The notes: a model not told the origin generated them from the sequence alone. A stretch of 64,000 nt of DNA from Bacteroidales bacterium SW299 (GCA_019550975.1 SDWH01000014.1:1-64000), one strand, 5' to 3'. Counted from the stretch's first letter, positions 1 through 9,402 are shown. Translations and numbers: made by a program.

Positions 1-145
1 TTATTGATTTGTTATTCCCTCGCTCGTCCGCGGTACCGCCGAATGCCGAAGCAAAACTGCGGAACCGCACTATCCTTGTTGTCTGTCCTCACAATTTCAA
101 TGATCTCTTTCTCATCTCGCCCCGGGTCATCCCCGAAAGCGAGTG
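1..145 (-). other. probable rRNA operon leader (5' part)
   Basis: Read leftward, this stretch follows a very strong Bacteroidetes-type promoter and carries no convincing gene. It contains GAAAGAGATCATTGAAATTG (reverse complement of about 94-113), which resembles the antitermination (boxA-like) leader sequence I associate with Bacteroides 16S rRNA operons. The 16S gene itself would lie beyond the left edge, so this assignment is inference from the promoter and leader only. Reading frames that cross it are unlikely to be coding. Confidence 0.5.
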
Positions 146-176
146 CAAAGGTACACACTTTTTCCGAAACTGCAAG
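146..176 (-). promoter_or_regulatory. strong promoter reading left, probably of an rrn operon
   Basis: On the minus strand CTTG (173-176) is followed after exactly 19 bases by TACCTTTG (146-153), matching the Bacteroidetes sigma-ABfr -33/-7 pattern with one mismatch in the -33 box. Runs of A/T lie just upstream (189-206), as expected for an UP-like region. Transcription would start near position 140 and leave the window to the left. Confidence 0.7.
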
Positions 177-400
177 ACTAAAGACAAACTTTTTTCAAAC
201 TTTTTTGCATCCCAAACAGCAATTATCTGAAAAACAGATATATACATTATATAAAAAGATGAAAAGAAAAAAGAGTAAAAGAGAAGGCCTTATACATATA
301 ATAATATACTTCAAACATTTATTCAGAAGAAAAACTGTTTGACCCCAATATTTTTTAGCAGGCCTGCAGTAAAAAAACAAACTTTTTCGGAAAAATCCAT

Positions 401-484
401 ATCTCCAACCTCAAGATGCAAATCTCCAGCCCAAAAATATATATCTCCAGGCTAAAGATAGACATCTTTAACCTAAGATTCTAT
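401..484. repeat. 21-bp palindromic repeat array 1 (four units)
   Basis: Four tandem 21-bp units start at 401, 422, 443 and 464. Each follows the 17-base palindromic pattern ATCTYYAGNCTRRAGAT plus a 4-base spacer, with some decay (for example unit 2 has CCC in the centre and AAAAAT on the right). It lies between the leftward putative rRNA promoter and the 3' side of the SulP gene. Three further arrays of identical layout occur at 25155, 45662 and 61849. Unit size, copy number and lack of non-repeated spacers rule out CRISPR. Confidence 0.9.
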
Positions 485-750
485 TTAATTTTTCCAATTA
501 ATCATCTTATCAGCTTTCCCTTACGTTTAAATCCTTGAGAACAATCCACAAATTAAAGCCGGAGAAAACTAAAAACAAACCCTAAGTTTGCAACCAGAGA
601 ATAATCATTTTCATGGAAATAAGAAACACCATTTCAATATCAAACCTTAAAATTCAAACAGTCTCCAAGGAATAATGGTTTCCATAAGGAAAATATAGCA
701 CAAAAAATACAGAACACATTCTTGTACAAAAGGAGAAAGAAACGAAAGGA
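485..750. other. intergenic, no gene seen
   Basis: AT-rich stretch with no credible reading frame. A -7-like TAAGTTTG occurs at 593-600 on the plus strand, and related sequences (TTTCATGGAAATAAG near 611 and ATGGTTTCCATAAG near 676) form a weak imperfect inverted repeat. A transcript here is possible, but nothing further supports one. Confidence 0.5.
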
Positions 751-751
751 C

Positions 752-816
752 ATAAAAAAAGGAGTACCGCTGTACTCCAACCTTTGTTAACCTTAAAATC
801 TAATACTATGAAAAAC
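752..816 (-). ncRNA. short intergenic RNA, copy A
   Basis: A promoter-to-terminator unit of roughly 65 nt on the minus strand. After the -7 box the transcript runs through a conserved single-stranded section and ends in hairpin GGAGTAC-AGCG-GTACTCC (778 down to 761) followed by seven U (760-754). The 104 bp from 751 to 854, promoter included, are identical to 10678-10781 in inverse orientation, and similarity continues upstream of the promoter. It lies between the 3' end of the SulP gene and repeat array 1. Multi-copy short RNAs of this kind are known in Bacteroides (the FopS paralogous family is a candidate identity, from memory only). The call rests on promoter, terminator and perfect two-copy conservation. 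Confidence 0.75.
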
Positions 817-822
817 ACATTG

Positions 823-853
823 CAAAGATACGGACTTTTGGGTTATCTGCAAA
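823..853 (-). promoter_or_regulatory. promoter of short RNA copy A
   Basis: Exact consensus on the minus strand: TTTG (850-853), 19 bases, TATCTTTG (823-830). The expected start is near 816. The same promoter, base for base, precedes copy B at 10679-10709. Confidence 0.85.
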
Positions 854-960
854 TATTCAGCCCCAAAGTCCATGCTTTATAACATCTTTTCAGCAATTAG
901 AATCCGGCATTAATAGTCTTTATCAATTAAATACTGGCTAGAACTGCAGGACATCAATCC

Positions 961-2643
961 TTAACCATTCAATTCCTTTCTGGCCACATCCAATGCTTCG
1001 TTAATGTTGCTGCAAATGTTTTCTTTTCCCAGCATCTCATAAAATCCGGCCTTTTCCAATACGGCATGCACTTGAGGATTCACTCCCGAAAGAATCAGAT
1101 GGATATTCTCTTTTTGCGACATTTCGCAGAAAGTTGTCAAGTTGTGGATGCCGGTGGAATCAATGAAAGGCACCTTCCGCATACGGATGATACGAATTTT
1201 AGGACGGTCACCCAAACGCGCCATGATTTCTTCGAATTTCGTAGCTATTCCAAAGAAATAAGGACCGTTGATTTCATACACCTCCACTCCGTCGGGCACA
1301 GCCAAATGCTCTTCGTGCATTTCCATATCCGACTCCTTATTCGGATCTATCTCATCCGTAATGACAGATATTTCAGTCGTTTCCATCACACGCTTCATAA
1401 ACAACACGCAAGCAATCACCAAGCCTACCTCAATAGCCACGGTCAGATCAAAGATGACAGTAAGAAAGAATGTCATAAGCAACACCACCACGTCAGACTT
1501 CGGATTTCTGAGCAGTCCCTTAAAAACCCGCCAGCCACTCATATTATAAGAAACCACGACAAGAACCCCCGCCAGACAAGCCATCGGAATATACTGGGCC
1601 AAAGGCATCAAAAAAAGCAATATCAGCAACAGCACCACCGCATGAACAATGCCGGCTACCGGCGAACGCCCGCCATTGTTTATATTAGTCATCGTACGTG
1701 CAATAGCTCCAGTTGCAGGGATTCCGCCCAACACAGGAGAGGCAATGTTGGCTATGCCTTGCGCAATCAGCTCTGTATTCGAATCGTGCCGGTCACCGAT
1801 CACACCGTCTGCAACTGTAGCTGAGAGCAGCGACTCGATAGCCCCCAAGACAGCGATGGTAATGGCCACAGGAAACAGGTTTTTAACGGCTTCCCAATTG
1901 AGTGAAGGGACAGCCGCTTCAGGAAGCTGCGACTTGATGCTGAAACGGTCGCCTATCGTATCGATACAGTCAACTCCGCCATACATCTTCAGGAAATACA
2001 CACCGGCCGTCACCAAAACGATAGCAACCAGCGAACCAGGCATCTTCCTTGAAAGCCTCGGAGTAAGAGCGATAACCACTATGCTTACAATGCTAACCGC
2101 CACATTCCACCAATTGACCGTATCAAAATGACGGGCATAAAGCATCCATTTCCCTATAAAGTCACCCGGCACTTTCTCATCTCCGAACCGCAGCCCGAAC
2201 ACATCCGCAATCTGAGTCGTAAAGATAGTCAATGCTATACCGCTCGTAAAGCCGACAATGATAGGATAGGGAATAAACTTGATGATTGTTCCCAGCTTAA
2301 ATACGCCCAACAATACGAGCAGCACCCCCGCCATCATTGTAGCGACCATCAGACCTTCGATTCTATATTGCTGAATAATTCCATAAATAATCACGATAAA
2401 GGCACCCGTCGGCCCGCCTATCTGCACCTTGCTTCCTCCCAAAAAAGAAACAATGAATCCGGCAACGATTGCTGTGATAATTCCCTTTTCCGGACTCACT
2501 CCAGATGCAATGCCAAAAGCGATGGCCAAAGGCAAAGCCACGATTCCCACAATAACTCCAGCCATTACATCCGTCATCAGATTGGCCCTCGAATAGTTTT
2601 TTAATGTTTCAAATAGTTTCGGTTTAAATTCAACCCCTTTCAT
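961..2643 (-). CDS. SulP family anion transporter with STAS domain
   Basis: A 560-residue inner-membrane transporter of the SLC26/SulP family, which moves sulfate, bicarbonate or other anions. The N-terminal SulP signature is clear (LPLAIAFGIASGVSP, about residues 37-51, then GGSKVQIGGPTGAF), followed by 10-12 hydrophobic segments to about residue 430. The C-terminal 110 residues form a cytoplasmic STAS domain with the diagnostic FIDSTGIHNL segment. Length is typical for the family. It is transcribed alone, away from rubrerythrin. Substrate cannot be decided from sequence; many Bacteroidetes members are annotated only as sulfate permeases, and bicarbonate uptake is equally possible. Confidence 0.93.
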   Translation of the reverse strand: MKGVEFKPKLFETLKNYSRANLMTDVMAGVIVGIVALPLAIAFGIASGVSPEKGIITAIVAGFIVSFLGGSKVQIGGPTGAFIVIIYGIIQQYRIEGLMVATMMAGVLLVLLGVFKLGTIIKFIPYPIIVGFTSGIALTIFTTQIADVFGLRFGDEKVPGDFIGKWMLYARHFDTVNWWNVAVSIVSIVVIALTPRLSRKMPGSLVAIVLVTAGVYFLKMYGGVDCIDTIGDRFSIKSQLPEAAVPSLNWEAVKNLFPVAITIAVLGAIESLLSATVADGVIGDRHDSNTELIAQGIANIASPVLGGIPATGAIARTMTNINNGGRSPVAGIVHAVVLLLILLFLMPLAQYIPMACLAGVLVVVSYNMSGWRVFKGLLRNPKSDVVVLLMTFFLTVIFDLTVAIEVGLVIACVLFMKRVMETTEISVITDEIDPNKESDMEMHEEHLAVPDGVEVYEINGPYFFGIATKFEEIMARLGDRPKIRIIRMRKVPFIDSTGIHNLTTFCEMSQKENIHLILSGVNPQVHAVLEKAGFYEMLGKENICSNINEALDVARKELNG

Positions 2644-2682
2644 AAAATATTCTGTTTAGTGTTATAATTCTCAAAAGAAGTG

Positions 2683-2690
2683 CAAAAGTA
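2683..2690 (-). promoter_or_regulatory. -7 box of the SulP gene
   Basis: TACTTTTG on the minus strand, 40 bases upstream of the ATG at 2643. A TTTG at 2714-2717 lies 23 bases further up, wider than the usual 19-21, so the -33 element is uncertain. Confidence 0.5.
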
Positions 2691-2828
2691 GGTAATTATT
2701 TGAACATTAACTCCAAATAATGCGTATTTTAGATAAATAAAAATTGCAATATCCATCCAGCACACAAGGAATAGTCTTAATAAAAACTAAATAAATATTG
2801 TAATTATTACAAATTTGAATAAAACAGT

Positions 2829-2836
2829 TACCTTTG
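2829..2836 (+). promoter_or_regulatory. -7 box of rubrerythrin
   Basis: TACCTTTG, 41 bases upstream of the rubrerythrin ATG. No good -33 TTTG is seen at the normal distance, so activation by a regulator is possible; this would fit an oxidative-stress gene but is inference. Confidence 0.55.
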
Positions 2837-2877
2837 TCAAAGAAAACAGATCACTAACCAATTAAAAACAGAAAATT

Positions 2878-3456
2878 ATGGAAAAGAGCATTAAAGGAAC
2901 AAGAACAGAAAAAAACCTTGGCATTTCGTTTGCAGGAGAATCACAGGCAAGAATGCGTTATACATATTTTGCAAGTGCAGCCAAAAAAGAAGGATATGAA
3001 CAAATCGCAGCCATCTTCACCGAAACGGCTGACCAGGAAAAAGAACATGCTAAACGGATGTTCAAATGGCTGGAAGGCGGAATGGTGGAAATCACCGCCA
3101 GCTATCCTTCGGGCGTAATAGGCACGACTCTCGAAAACCTGAAGGCAGCAGCAGCAGGAGAAAACGAAGAGTGGAGCCTTGACTATCCGAAATTTGCCGA
3201 CATCGCAGATGAAGAAGGATTCCCGGCCATCGCCAAAATGTATCGTGAAATTGCCGTAGCTGAAAAGGGCCACGAAGAAAGATACCTGGCTTTGGCAAAA
3301 AATGTAGAAGAAGGAAAGGTATTCAAGAAAGATGACGAAGTAATATGGCAATGCCGTAACTGCGGCTACCTGTTCGTCGGCAAAGAAGCTCCCGAAATCT
3401 GCCCGGCATGTTTGCATCCGCAGGCTTACTTTGAAGTAAAGAAAAATAATTATTGA
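2878..3456 (+). CDS. rbr: rubrerythrin
   Basis: A 192-residue cytoplasmic non-haem iron peroxidase that reduces hydrogen peroxide, usual in anaerobes. The N-terminal ferritin-like four-helix domain (about residues 5-145) has the diiron ligands in EKEHAKRMF and EKGHEERY, and the C-terminal rubredoxin-like knuckle carries CRNCGYLF and CPACLHP (two CxxC pairs, about residues 157-180). The full domain order and length match classical rubrerythrins. It is monocistronic, with its own -7 box upstream and a hairpin terminator just after the stop. Confidence 0.97.
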   Translation: MEKSIKGTRTEKNLGISFAGESQARMRYTYFASAAKKEGYEQIAAIFTETADQEKEHAKRMFKWLEGGMVEITASYPSGVIGTTLENLKAAAAGENEEWSLDYPKFADIADEEGFPAIAKMYREIAVAEKGHEERYLALAKNVEEGKVFKKDDEVIWQCRNCGYLFVGKEAPEICPACLHPQAYFEVKKNNY

Positions 3457-3474
3457 TTTTTCAACATATAAACA

Positions 3475-3523
3475 AGAGGATGGGAATTCGATTTTCAGAA
3501 TTGAGGGCTCCATCCTCTTTTTT
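3475..3523 (+). terminator. terminator after rubrerythrin
   Basis: AGAGGATGG (3475-3483) pairs with CCATCCTCT (3510-3518), with a smaller inner AATTC/GAATT stem, followed by a T-run to 3523. Confidence 0.8.
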
Positions 3524-3615
3524 AATCCTGCAAAATACCTAATTCAAGGTATTGCCTTCTTTGAAAGAAGTTCTCAATTTTGTAGCTGGAATATTGTATA
3601 ATCTCAAAAACATAA

Positions 3616-4902
<1,287 letters not shown>

Positions 4903-4924
4903 TCTTTAGCTAAATACTTTAATC

Positions 4925-4971
4925 CGCAGATTCCACTGATTCATAAATCGATGGAATCTGCGATTATTTTT
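4925..4971 (+). terminator. terminator after enolase
   Basis: CGCAGATTCCA (4925-4935) pairs perfectly with TGGAATCTGCG (4952-4962); a T-rich tail follows. It separates eno from the convergent radical SAM gene. Confidence 0.85.
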
Positions 4972-4981
4972 TATATCAGCT

Positions 4982-5761
4982 TCAATAAGAAACACTCACC
5001 GGGATTCCAGCTTTCTTCACCAACGCAGCGATCCGGTCAAGTTCCTCATGCGAAGCTTTCATCAAGAAATGGTCGGGCGTTTCGCGATCAATGGTATAAA
5101 TCATCACCTGACGGGGAGAAACCTCCTTCATCACTTCCAACCAAGGCAATACATACTTGTCAGAAGTATTATCCACATCTTCTCCTCCATCCGTTTTTCC
5201 CTTCATAAACATAGTCTGGATTATGAGATTTCCTTTAAATGCTTTCAACCCCTCGATAATTTCATCCAAATCATAATGCCCGACAGGACGGTCAACTTTC
5301 CGAATATAGTCAATATCCACCGTATCCAGTTTCAATATATTATTGTCCACCTTATTCAACGCCGCAAACACTTCGGGCTTGCGGATAAAAGTAGAATTGC
5401 TTAAAACACTCACTTTCGCATCTGGAAAATATTTATCTCGCAAGGCTAACGTATCATCGATAATCTCTGGAAAATAAGGATTGGCCGTAGGCTCTCCGTT
5501 ACCGGCAAAAGTCAGCACATCAGGAAATGGACCGTTTGCCTTCATTTCAATAAGCCGCTCCTCAAGTGATTCACGCACTGCCTCACGCGTCTGAACCTTC
5601 AATTTAGGACGATGCTGGCCGTTATACCCGCATTCACAATAGATACAATCGAAAGTACACACTTTACCGTCAGCAGGAAGCAGGTTGATACCTAACGATA
5701 CTCCCAAGCGCCGGCTATGAACAGGACCGAATATAGGAGCTGAATAAATGACTGTAGACAT
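4982..5761 (-). CDS. radical SAM protein
   Basis: A 259-residue protein with the 4Fe-4S/SAM motif in CTFDCIYCECG (CxxxCxxC, about residues 35-42), preceded by the conserved GPVHSRRLGVSLGINLLP opening of the COG0731-like group. The GNGEPTANPYFPEI segment is the SAM-binding GGEP-type motif. The barrel is nearly complete but there is no extra C-terminal cluster or domain, so the substrate is unknown. A TATTTTTG -7-like box lies about 20 bases upstream of the ATG. It converges on enolase and shares no operon. Annotating it as a specific maturase or tRNA-modifying enzyme would go beyond the evidence. Confidence 0.88.
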   Translation of the reverse strand: MSTVIYSAPIFGPVHSRRLGVSLGINLLPADGKVCTFDCIYCECGYNGQHRPKLKVQTREAVRESLEERLIEMKANGPFPDVLTFAGNGEPTANPYFPEIIDDTLALRDKYFPDAKVSVLSNSTFIRKPEVFAALNKVDNNILKLDTVDIDYIRKVDRPVGHYDLDEIIEGLKAFKGNLIIQTMFMKGKTDGGEDVDNTSDKYVLPWLEVMKEVSPRQVMIYTIDRETPDHFLMKASHEELDRIAALVKKAGIPVSVSY

Positions 5762-5830
5762 AACTGTATTTTTTTATTGATTACAAAAATAACAAATTAT
5801 TCAATCCCGTACGCATAATACCTTTGCTCT

Positions 5831-7876
5831 TCACCATTTTATTCGCAATTGCAATTGCAGGTCAAATTTATTGTTGCCTTGTATCTTTTCCATACCCGAA
5901 CCAATCGAGCTGCGGTCGCCATAATGTGTCCATCCCCATTTCGCTTGAATTGTCAACAGTTTTTTCCACCGCCAGTTCATATTTAATGCCAGCCTGGTTC
6001 CTTTTCCATAGAACGATATCATTGAAAAAGCATAAAGCAGTCCTGGTTCATAAAGATAGATGCGCGAAGCATAATCATCCGTAAAAAAACAAGAAGCCGA
6101 AACGGAGCCTCGCAAAGGAAACTTTTCAGTTCCCAACTTAAATGTTGCACTCCCCGCATACCCGTTAGAAGGCCGCTGTTTCCAATACGATGAACGGACA
6201 TATTCTGCCACACCTTTCATATGCATCCAGTCCGTACATTGATATGAAACCTGCCCATGAAAACGCTGCCGGATATTCGGCAAAATATATTTCTCCTCTT
6301 CTTTCCATATAAAGTTTTTCGCCTTGTTTTTGCAGCTATACTTTATCAACATATTCAGTGAATTTGAATGTGAATAACTTAACTGAAAAACACCTTCCAA
6401 TCCTATTGTTTTCCGTCTGTCCACCTGATACCGATACCACGGAAAGTAAAAGAAATCTACGTATGAAACCAATTTGCATTTAGACAATGCATTTGTTTCC
6501 AGTCCTATATAGAACCCAAGTTCATTTTGAGTCTTGGTATTTTCACCGAAACCGTTCGCATAAAGACTTTGATAACGCTTGTCATAATATCTGTTCATAA
6601 ATATGAATGTAGTATTAACAGACGGTGAATAACTCAATGTATGAAGCATGGCCAAAGCTCCCGACTTGTCAAAAGCCAGCTCGCCAGACAAAATCAGTTT
6701 TTGAAGAAAAAATTTATAATTTGCCCCGATATTGAAAAAACATTGCCCCCTCGGATAATACCGATTATACAAACGAGGGGCAGGATTCAACAGCTTGTTG
6801 AAAACATTATAAACAGTAGTTAATCCATATTCCATATATTTACCATTATAAGATAAATTACAACCAATCAAGTGATTATTGACTGTATTTTTCTTTTCCA
6901 TATCTTTCTTCAAACGATGATATCCATCCGTTTTCATCGTTCTTATAAACATGTCCTCCACACGTGCATCCTGCATGCGGAAAGAATAGAAAACCGATCC
7001 TGTCCACCTTCTTGCCAGCTCCACAGTTATTCCAGCTCCCTGAAGGTAGTCCGACTCATTGGTAGAAGCATATTTCATAAGCCCTCTTCCGACACGGTTC
7101 ATGCTTCCCAAAGAAGATGACTTCCCCATATTGAATCCCATGTTCATTACAAGCCCGTATCCGAAACTTGCCCGGTAGTTTCCAAGAACCAATGCCTTGA
7201 TCTTTCCAAAGTTGTTAAGAAACAGACTGGCCGAATAAAAATCATATCCCTTCCGGTTATACAAAGCAAAGAACGGTTCGCCCGCATCTTTTTCAGCAGC
7301 AAATCCAAAGAATATCCGATCTTTATATTGAAACTTGTACCGCACATTATGATAAAACGGATCACCTATATATTTTTTGTCAGGATTTTCAGAAAGCGTT
7401 TTTTCTGAATACTCAGCGTATCCAGCTTTCTTATTCACAGGGAAGTCAACACGAGCCATCAGTTCCTGCTTGCCATATTTCCATATTTTCCGGAACCCCA
7501 TATCTTTTCTGTCATCTTCTGCAGGCCCTATATATATAAAATCTTCAAGAAACCGCCTCGTCTGCACATCCATTCCCTCTACACCGAGAAGTTCATTCTT
7601 TGTCAGCATCGGACCATACTTATACAGATAATACAAAATATTTTCAATCATCTTATCAGAAAGAAAAGGCAACTGCTCTAACTGCTCTTTTGTGATGGTG
7701 TTGATATTGAAAGGATGCTCCGCAAGTTCGCTGAGCTCTTCATACTGCTCCTGCATAAACGACACGCCTTCGTCAGTATCCATATGCTCCCACCATTCCA
7801 TCCACTCAGACTGTGCACAGAGATTTGAACAGATGCAACAACTTAATATACAGACCAAATAAAACTTTTTCAACAT
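5831..7876 (-). CDS. helix-hairpin-helix protein, predicted outer-membrane type
   Basis: About 681 residues from the ATG at 7876, which opens a signal peptide (MLKKFYLVCILSCCICSN, cleavage after LCAQ). A longer in-frame start at 7924 would bury this signal and is not preferred. After an acidic segment there are tandem ComEA-like HhH motifs (FNINTITKEQLEQLPFLSD and LLGVEGMDVQTRRFLEDF, about residues 55-120). The remaining 550 residues alternate aromatic and polar residues and look like an outer-membrane beta-barrel ending in LQLRIKW. The family is common in Bacteroidetes and has no firm function. Combining an HhH DNA-binding-type fold with a secreted barrel suggests the HhH is used for protein contacts or extracellular DNA; that is speculation. 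Confidence 0.75.
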   Translation of the reverse strand: MLKKFYLVCILSCCICSNLCAQSEWMEWWEHMDTDEGVSFMQEQYEELSELAEHPFNINTITKEQLEQLPFLSDKMIENILYYLYKYGPMLTKNELLGVEGMDVQTRRFLEDFIYIGPAEDDRKDMGFRKIWKYGKQELMARVDFPVNKKAGYAEYSEKTLSENPDKKYIGDPFYHNVRYKFQYKDRIFFGFAAEKDAGEPFFALYNRKGYDFYSASLFLNNFGKIKALVLGNYRASFGYGLVMNMGFNMGKSSSLGSMNRVGRGLMKYASTNESDYLQGAGITVELARRWTGSVFYSFRMQDARVEDMFIRTMKTDGYHRLKKDMEKKNTVNNHLIGCNLSYNGKYMEYGLTTVYNVFNKLLNPAPRLYNRYYPRGQCFFNIGANYKFFLQKLILSGELAFDKSGALAMLHTLSYSPSVNTTFIFMNRYYDKRYQSLYANGFGENTKTQNELGFYIGLETNALSKCKLVSYVDFFYFPWYRYQVDRRKTIGLEGVFQLSYSHSNSLNMLIKYSCKNKAKNFIWKEEEKYILPNIRQRFHGQVSYQCTDWMHMKGVAEYVRSSYWKQRPSNGYAGSATFKLGTEKFPLRGSVSASCFFTDDYASRIYLYEPGLLYAFSMISFYGKGTRLALNMNWRWKKLLTIQAKWGWTHYGDRSSIGSGMEKIQGNNKFDLQLQLRIKW

Positions 7877-7943
7877 AGAAATAAACAGGGTTAACAACTC
7901 ACATAAATACGTTAATAACGGCATAAAATCAAATTATTATTTT

Positions 7944-7951
7944 TATTTTTG
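7944..7951 (+). promoter_or_regulatory. -7 box almost at the start codon of the DUF4294 gene
   Basis: TATTTTTG ends only five bases before the ATG at 7957. If used, transcription begins at or within a few bases of the start codon, giving a nearly leaderless mRNA. No clear -33 TTTG at 19-21 bases. Confidence 0.45.
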
Positions 7952-7956
7952 CCAAT

Positions 7957-8559
7957 ATGAAACGATGGCTATACATATTATTTTTTCTGCCGTTCGCTTT
8001 GGCATTCAAAGCTTACGGACAAGAACAGCTTCACACCGAAATCAAAGGGTATAAAGTCCCTGCCATCATATACAACGGTGACACTATACCTCATATAACG
8101 CTCAGACTTGTCTACGTTTACCCTGAACTGAAATTCAAGAACAAACGTCAGGAAAGATATTATTACAAACTGGTGAGAGATGTGAAGAAGACACTCCCTC
8201 TTGCCAAGGAAGTGCGGAATGCCGTCATAGAAACATACGAATACCTGGAAACTCTTCCCGATGAAGAGGCCAAACAGAAACACATCAAAGCTGTTGAAAA
8301 AGGCTTGAAAAAGCAATACACACCAAGAATGAAGAAATTAACATTCTCGCAAGGCAAGCTGTTGATAAAACTGGTTGACCGGGAATGCAACCAGTCTTCG
8401 TTCCAACTGGTGCGTGCCTTCATGGGGCCCTTCAAGGCCGGATTCTACCAGACTTTCGCTGCTCTGTTTGGAGCAAGCCTGAAAAAGGAGTATCGTCCGG
8501 ATGATGAAGACAAAATGATTGAAAGAGTCGCTACTCTTGTAGAAAACGGCCAACTGTAA
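7957..8559 (+). CDS. DUF4294 domain protein
   Basis: A 200-residue exported protein. The N-terminus is a signal peptide (MKRWLYILFFLPFALAFKAYG, cleavage before QEQL). The mature part matches the Bacteroidetes DUF4294 pattern, including the GDTIPHITLRLVYVYPELKF opening, the KNKRQERYYYKLVRDVKKTLP stretch and the LIKLVDRECNQSSFQLVRAF segment. It is probably periplasmic. It is divergent from the HhH gene, with 80 bases between the starts. No biochemical function is known for the family. Confidence 0.85.
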   Translation: MKRWLYILFFLPFALAFKAYGQEQLHTEIKGYKVPAIIYNGDTIPHITLRLVYVYPELKFKNKRQERYYYKLVRDVKKTLPLAKEVRNAVIETYEYLETLPDEEAKQKHIKAVEKGLKKQYTPRMKKLTFSQGKLLIKLVDRECNQSSFQLVRAFMGPFKAGFYQTFAALFGASLKKEYRPDDEDKMIERVATLVENGQL

Positions 8560-8612
8560 CTATTGTCGTTCAAATAATTAACATGTTATAAACCGACTAA
8601 TAAACATAGCGG

Positions 8613-9164
8613 TTAATATCCGAAAAGTTCCTTCATTTTATACGCAAATTCCCATAAAACGATACCTGCCGTAACAGAAACATTCAGGGAGTGTTTAGTT
8701 CCGTATTGCGGAATCTCGATACATCCGTCGCACATATTCACAACTTCCTGCTTTACCCCTTTCACTTCATTTCCCAATACAACGGCATATTTCTTCCCTG
8801 GCTCAAGCTGAAATTTGTCGAGCATGGTGCTGCCTTCACACTGCTCAACAGCCAATACCGTATATCCCAACGCATGAAGTTCATCTACAGCCTCTTGCGT
8901 TGTATCAAAATACTTCCATCCAACCGTAAGCTCTGCCCCCAAAGCCGTTTTGTGCATTTCCGGATGAGGAGGAGTGGCAGTTATTCCGCAAAGACAAATC
9001 CGATTGATAAGAAACGCATCCGAAGTACGGAACACGGCTCCGATGTTATGCAAACTTCTAACATCATCAAGCACCACCTCCAACGGCAACTTGCTGGCTT
9101 CCTTAAATTCATCTGCCGTCAGGCGGTTCATTTCCGTAATTTTCAGTTTTCTCATTTCAGACAT
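8613..9164 (-). CDS. SpoU/TrmH family RNA methyltransferase
   Basis: A 183-residue SPOUT-class enzyme likely to 2'-O-methylate tRNA or rRNA using SAM. The three knot motifs are visible: LDDVRSLHNIGAVFRTSDAF (about residues 31-50, with the catalytic-type N and R), VVLGNEVKGVKQEVV, and IPQYGTKHSLNVSVTAGIVL near the C-terminus. It is short and lacks the N-terminal RNA-binding extension of RlmB, so the RNA target cannot be named. It is a single gene with its own -7 box. Confidence 0.92.
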   Translation of the reverse strand: MSEMRKLKITEMNRLTADEFKEASKLPLEVVLDDVRSLHNIGAVFRTSDAFLINRICLCGITATPPHPEMHKTALGAELTVGWKYFDTTQEAVDELHALGYTVLAVEQCEGSTMLDKFQLEPGKKYAVVLGNEVKGVKQEVVNMCDGCIEIPQYGTKHSLNVSVTAGIVLWEFAYKMKELFGY

Positions 9165-9190
9165 AGAGTAAAAGTGTTTTTAGATGTGTA

Positions 9191-9198
9191 CAAAGATA
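9191..9198 (-). promoter_or_regulatory. -7 box of the SpoU methyltransferase gene
   Basis: TATCTTTG on the minus strand, 26 bases upstream of the ATG at 9164. No exact -33 TTTG at 19 bases. Confidence 0.55.
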
Positions 9199-9394
9199 CA
9201 AACTATATTCATAACCCTGTTGAAAACATGTAAATAGTATGGGAAAAGAAAATGAAAAAAAGTTCTTGCACATTTCGCATAAATTCCTATAAATGCCGGA
9301 AAGCGAACAATGCAAAGAAAGAAACTTATTTTTTGTATCTGCAATTTAAACACATTCTTACCCGATTTCAGCAAGCGGATAAATGAAAAGTTTT

Positions 9395-9402
9395 TAACTT
9401 TG
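9395..9402 (+). promoter_or_regulatory. -7 box upstream of nadA
   Basis: TAACTTTG, about 200 bases before the nadA start; the -33 element is poor. It would give a long leader (see next entry). Confidence 0.45.

Noticed and set aside
4-342. Reading frames near the left edge
   Set aside because: They cross a strong minus-strand promoter and leader, have low-complexity lysine tails, and show no family features.
401-484. 21-bp repeats considered as CRISPR
   Set aside because: Units follow each other without unique spacers, only four per site, and no cas genes are present.
593-750. Possible transcript from a TAAGTTTG box
   Set aside because: No -33 element, no terminator and no conservation visible.
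1066-1824. Long plus-strand frames opposite the SulP gene, and similar long antisense frames elsewhere
   Set aside because: Shadow frames of real genes with skewed His/Arg/Ser composition and no domains.
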